Positions 61,228-64,000 of a stretch of 64,000 nt of DNA are shown here, piece by piece. This DNA comes from an uncultured Roseobacter sp. (GTDB lineage Bacteria > Pseudomonadota > Alphaproteobacteria > Rhodobacterales > Rhodobacteraceae). Made by a program: the position numbers and the translations under genes. How positions within the stretch are numbered: position 1 is the stretch's first letter; each line of letters begins with the position of its first letter. The notes beneath the pieces are model-generated. The model saw only the letters and a list, made by a program, of their open reading frames with translations. It had not been told where the DNA came from and did not search any database. Where the stretch lies: contig NZ_CANMDB010000007.1 of assembly GCF_947496515.1 (NCBI RefSeq), positions 124,001 to 188,000 of the forward strand. Direction: 5' to 3'.

Positions 61228-64000
61228 ATGTCTGATCGCAAAATTCGTACCAAGACTGGCTACATCTACGACTTCGACAACTACGTTGGCGGCACGTCCG
61301 GCAAGATCACCATTACCGCGCCGGATCAGACCAAGCGCGAGGTTGAAACCCCTTTCAAGGTGCGCAATCTCCAGGTGGTTGAGATGCCCGGTGGGGATCA
61401 CTTTGTCTGGGCGCTGCAGCGCAACGGTCAGATCGAGGTGGTCGCACTCGATGACGCGGGTGAGTTAGACTACACGCGTTCGAAGATCCTGTCAGGCATG
61501 TTCAATGCGACGGGTCGACGCTACAGCCACATTGCGGTCGGAGCCTCGGGCGCCTACGCCGTGGACGACGCAGGCTATATGTACGGCTTCATCCACGGCA
61601 CCGATCCCGAAGGCTTCTTCAAATCGGGAGAACCCGTGATCCCCGATCCTGCACGGATCGCCGAGGCGACCGTAAACACGGCTGGCAAACTGGTTCTTAC
61701 CGACAAAAGCGGTACCGTCACGACTATCGACACCTTTGACGCGCAGGCTCTGGCACTTACGGCGGATCTCATCGCTGCGCCCGACGGTAGCGAGCGGTAC
61801 TTTCTCTCTGGCACTCAGATCTACCGCAAGGCCGCCGGTTCGGAGCAATGGCTGCGTGTCGCCGGACTGGAGCCGGTAATCGACATTTGGCGCAACGCCG
61901 ATGCGACGGGCACGCAGGCTGGCTCGGTCTTCGTCAAACTGGCCGGGTCCGGCGCGATCATGCGCTTTGACGGTCAGGCGTTCGCGGCGATTGACACAGA
62001 TGCCGTCCCAACGGCGGAGACGGTCAAATATCTGACGAACGGAGCAGGTGGCAGCTGGAGCCTGGGTCTGGATGGCCGCATCACCACCGCCGACGGGGCT
62101 GTTCTCTCGATCCCTGATGCGCCGGGCCCGGCGCCGGTGCGGATCGTGGATTTTGCCGTTGCCGCGAACCGTGTCATTGCCGTCGATGCGTCGGGCCGTG
62201 CGTGGGAGGTCACGGGAGAGACCACAGCCACCCAGTTGGGCGACGGAGAAGGCTACAACCAGGCCAACATTGACGCCCAAGGGCGGATCATCCTGCGGCA
62301 CCGGGGCGACGGTGTTCAGGCGCCGACCCGTTTCGACGTGGTCGAGGGCGATGCACTGCGCCCGCTAATCGGCGTCGATCAACCGGCACAGATCGTTCTT
62401 GATGCCGCACATGAAGGCACCATGATCGTCGACCCGGACGGGCGGCGATATTCGCTGATCGGCGGCTCGGTCCATTACTTTGACCATCAGGAAGGAGCGT
62501 GGTTTCCCACCGGCGCCGACGATGTCCGGTCGCTGGTACTGGGGGCGGACGGCGGCCTTTACGCTCAGGTGGGACCTAGCCGCATCTGGAAGCTCGACCG
62601 CTACGGCCAGCCACAGCAGTACCTGACCGATACCGTCACCGCGACGACGCCGGACGGCGAGGATCACCGCCAGCGGATGGTCAGCACCACATTGGACATG
62701 AACATCGAGAGTTTTGCCGTGGATCGGGACGGCAACATTCAGGCGGTGGGCCAACTGCGGCGGGATGCGGGCGGCGAGGCCACCAAGGAAGTGATCTTTG
62801 TTCCGTCAACGCAGAACAAGTGGAACGAGCAGCTCTTTGCCCTGTCGGGTCCCGCCGTTGCAAACGATGAGACACAGATCACCTGGAGTATCGACGGCGC
62901 GCTCAAAACACACGTTCTCGACGTGCGCCAACAGCTTCGGGTTGGGGACAAGACCTATTATCTGTCCGATACATATGGCGTCTGGTCTTGGCAGGACGGG
63001 GCCTATGCGCCGGAACATATCGTTGCTCCGGAACTGACGCCGGAGACCCTTTTTGCGACCCCCGACGGTCGATTGGGGGTGCGTGCAGCCGATGGCACAC
63101 AGCAGATTTTCAACGATCATCTGTGGAGCGCACCCGCAGAGCCGTTGCAAACGATCCCGGACTTCCTTCGGAATCTGCCCACCGATCGTCGGATGCAGAT
63201 CACCGTGGACCGAGATGGCGTCACCTGGGTGCTGTTGACGGGGAATAATGCCGAACCTGAACTGCGGCGATGGTCCAAGGCGACGGGCTCGACGACAATT
63301 GCCAATCTGAACGATCTGCAGGACGGTCGCACAGCAACCGCCATCGGTCTGGATGCAAACGGCGGTCTTTTGGTCACGGGTGCGGTATTGGCCACCGATG
63401 ATCAAAAGCAGTTCCGCGCCAATAGCGATGGCAGCTGGAGCCTTGTCGATCAGCGCAGCGTTCCAACCACATTCGACAAGTTCTTCGACAACGTTCAGCG
63501 CAAGAACAACTCTATCAAACTGCAGTCATTCATCGGACGAACCGAATGGGCCCGCTGGTACATGGGCGCCTGGGAGAAGATGCAGGGCACGCGAAACCGT
63601 GCCGACCTCAGAACCACGCGATCGGTCAGCTATTTCAGCGGGCTGAAGAACTACGTCGCCTGGGCCTATGAGGCGATCAAAGACTACCTTAGCTACGGCG
63701 CACCCTGGCGCGTGGATTTCATGAGCCGGGCCGAAGTGAGCAACCATAACCGGCAATTGCGTCGGTTGCCGCTGGTCGGCCTTTATGACGCCGACGCCGA
63801 TCTGCGTGATGCCGATACCAAAGCTCTCTTTGCCGAGACGAAAGAACGACTGACTGCCTCAAGCCTCGATGCGCTTCAGCTCATCAAGACGATAATCCCC
63901 TCCTATAAGTCTTCCTACGTCGGGGACGGTACCCCGATTTTCCGGAACCCTGTCCTGAGTGACCTTTACAACAGGCGGGTAGCGCTTTTCGGCGAGAACG
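61228..64000 (+). CDS. Giant uncharacterised protein, probable type I secretion substrate (5' part only)
   Basis: The frame is open without a stop for 924 codons from the ATG at 61228 to the window end. GGAG lies 8 bases before the start. There is no signal peptide (MSDRKIRTKTGYIYDFDNYVGG), as expected for type I substrates. Residues 1-745 are beta-rich with repeated Asp/Gly turns (DASGRAW at 320, DAQGRI 349, DPDGRRY 402, GADGGLY 439, DRDGNI 500, TPDGRL 611, DRDGVTW 661, DANGGL 709), suggesting propeller-like blades. From about 750 it becomes helical (FFDNVQRKNNSIKLQSF, YFSGLKNYVAWAYEAIKDYL). No enzymatic motif recognised. The C-terminus, where an RTX export signal would be, lies outside. Confidence 0.75.
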   Translation, partial: MSDRKIRTKTGYIYDFDNYVGGTSGKITITAPDQTKREVETPFKVRNLQVVEMPGGDHFVWALQRNGQIEVVALDDAGELDYTRSKILSGMFNATGRRYSHIAVGASGAYAVDDAGYMYGFIHGTDPEGFFKSGEPVIPDPARIAEATVNTAGKLVLTDKSGTVTTIDTFDAQALALTADLIAAPDGSERYFLSGTQIYRKAAGSEQWLRVAGLEPVIDIWRNADATGTQAGSVFVKLAGSGAIMRFDGQAFAAIDTDAVPTAETVKYLTNGAGGSWSLGLDGRITTADGAVLSIPDAPGPAPVRIVDFAVAANRVIAVDASGRAWEVTGETTATQLGDGEGYNQANIDAQGRIILRHRGDGVQAPTRFDVVEGDALRPLIGVDQPAQIVLDAAHEGTMIVDPDGRRYSLIGGSVHYFDHQEGAWFPTGADDVRSLVLGADGGLYAQVGPSRIWKLDRYGQPQQYLTDTVTATTPDGEDHRQRMVSTTLDMNIESFAVDRDGNIQAVGQLRRDAGGEATKEVIFVPSTQNKWNEQLFALSGPAVANDETQITWSIDGALKTHVLDVRQQLRVGDKTYYLSDTYGVWSWQDGAYAPEHIVAPELTPETLFATPDGRLGVRAADGTQQIFNDHLWSAPAEPLQTIPDFLRNLPTDRRMQITVDRDGVTWVLLTGNNAEPELRRWSKATGSTTIANLNDLQDGRTATAIGLDANGGLLVTGAVLATDDQKQFRANSDGSWSLVDQRSVPTTFDKFFDNVQRKNNSIKLQSFIGRTEWARWYMGAWEKMQGTRNRADLRTTRSVSYFSGLKNYVAWAYEAIKDYLSYGAPWRVDFMSRAEVSNHNRQLRRLPLVGLYDADADLRDADTKALFAETKERLTASSLDALQLIKTIIPSYKSSYVGDGTPIFRNPVLSDLYNRRVALFGEN

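Overview
This window comes from a GC-rich alphaproteobacterium, most likely a marine member of the Rhodobacterales (Roseobacter group). The inference rests on gene content: a DusA-type tRNA dihydrouridine synthase, a PutA/PutR pair, a rhizobial/roseobacter-type RhaSTPQ rhamnose transporter with RhaM and RhaK, a PreT/PreA-dihydropyrimidinase pathway with a RutR-like repressor, a TRAP transporter, and hairpin-rich, T-poor terminators. No genus can be named from sequence reading alone.

Layout. 1-6 kb: the end of gltX, a gamma-glutamylcyclotransferase-like gene, an FtsX-type ABC exporter divergent from a GDSL esterase, a SRAP/HMCES-like protein lacking its catalytic Cys2, and a cold-shock protein. 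6.2-13.9 kb: reductive pyrimidine (or hydantoin) catabolism, comprising preT, an embedded Fpg-like glycosylase, preA, a small unknown gene, a RutR-like TetR regulator, an N-carbamoyl-beta-alanine amidase and a dihydropyrimidinase. 13.9-17.96 kb: a gene-poor, decayed region with two small membrane-protein genes, a possible structured RNA ending in a strong terminator, and broken integrase genes abutting dusA, which looks like the scar of a dusA-targeted island. 18-26 kb: housekeeping genes (dusA, a PhyH-like oxygenase, suhB, rhomboid, putA/putR, a TPR protein) and a tRNA-Leu whose 3' end is followed by an unusual 111-bp tandem repeat. 26.7-37.4 kb: a complete L-rhamnose regulon with divergent catabolic and regulatory/transport arms. 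37.7-42.8 kb: a decaying operon of helical-repeat proteins with a frameshift and nonsense codons, a secreted serine hydrolase with PAN domains, and an IS110-type remnant. 42.8-52.8 kb: a catabolic locus of unknown substrate: a TRAP transporter, a class V aminotransferase, a FAD/Fe-S 2-hydroxyacid dehydrogenase, a FadR-type regulator, a crotonase and a CoA-transferase.

53-64 kb is the most interesting part. An atypical type I secretion operon of the order ABC-HlyD-ABC, the order of rtxBDE in MARTX systems, is followed by two CX5R phosphatases around a GntR regulator. Next comes a very large open frame (61228 to beyond the window) with no signal peptide and repeated Asp/Gly-rich beta-propeller-like motifs. 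The same 8-bp palindrome, TGTATACA, lies upstream of the exporter operon, of one phosphatase and of the giant gene. I read this as one co-regulated system: exporter, probable giant secreted substrate, two phosphatases and a local regulator. The link is inferred from proximity and shared sites; the cargo's C-terminal export signal is outside the window.
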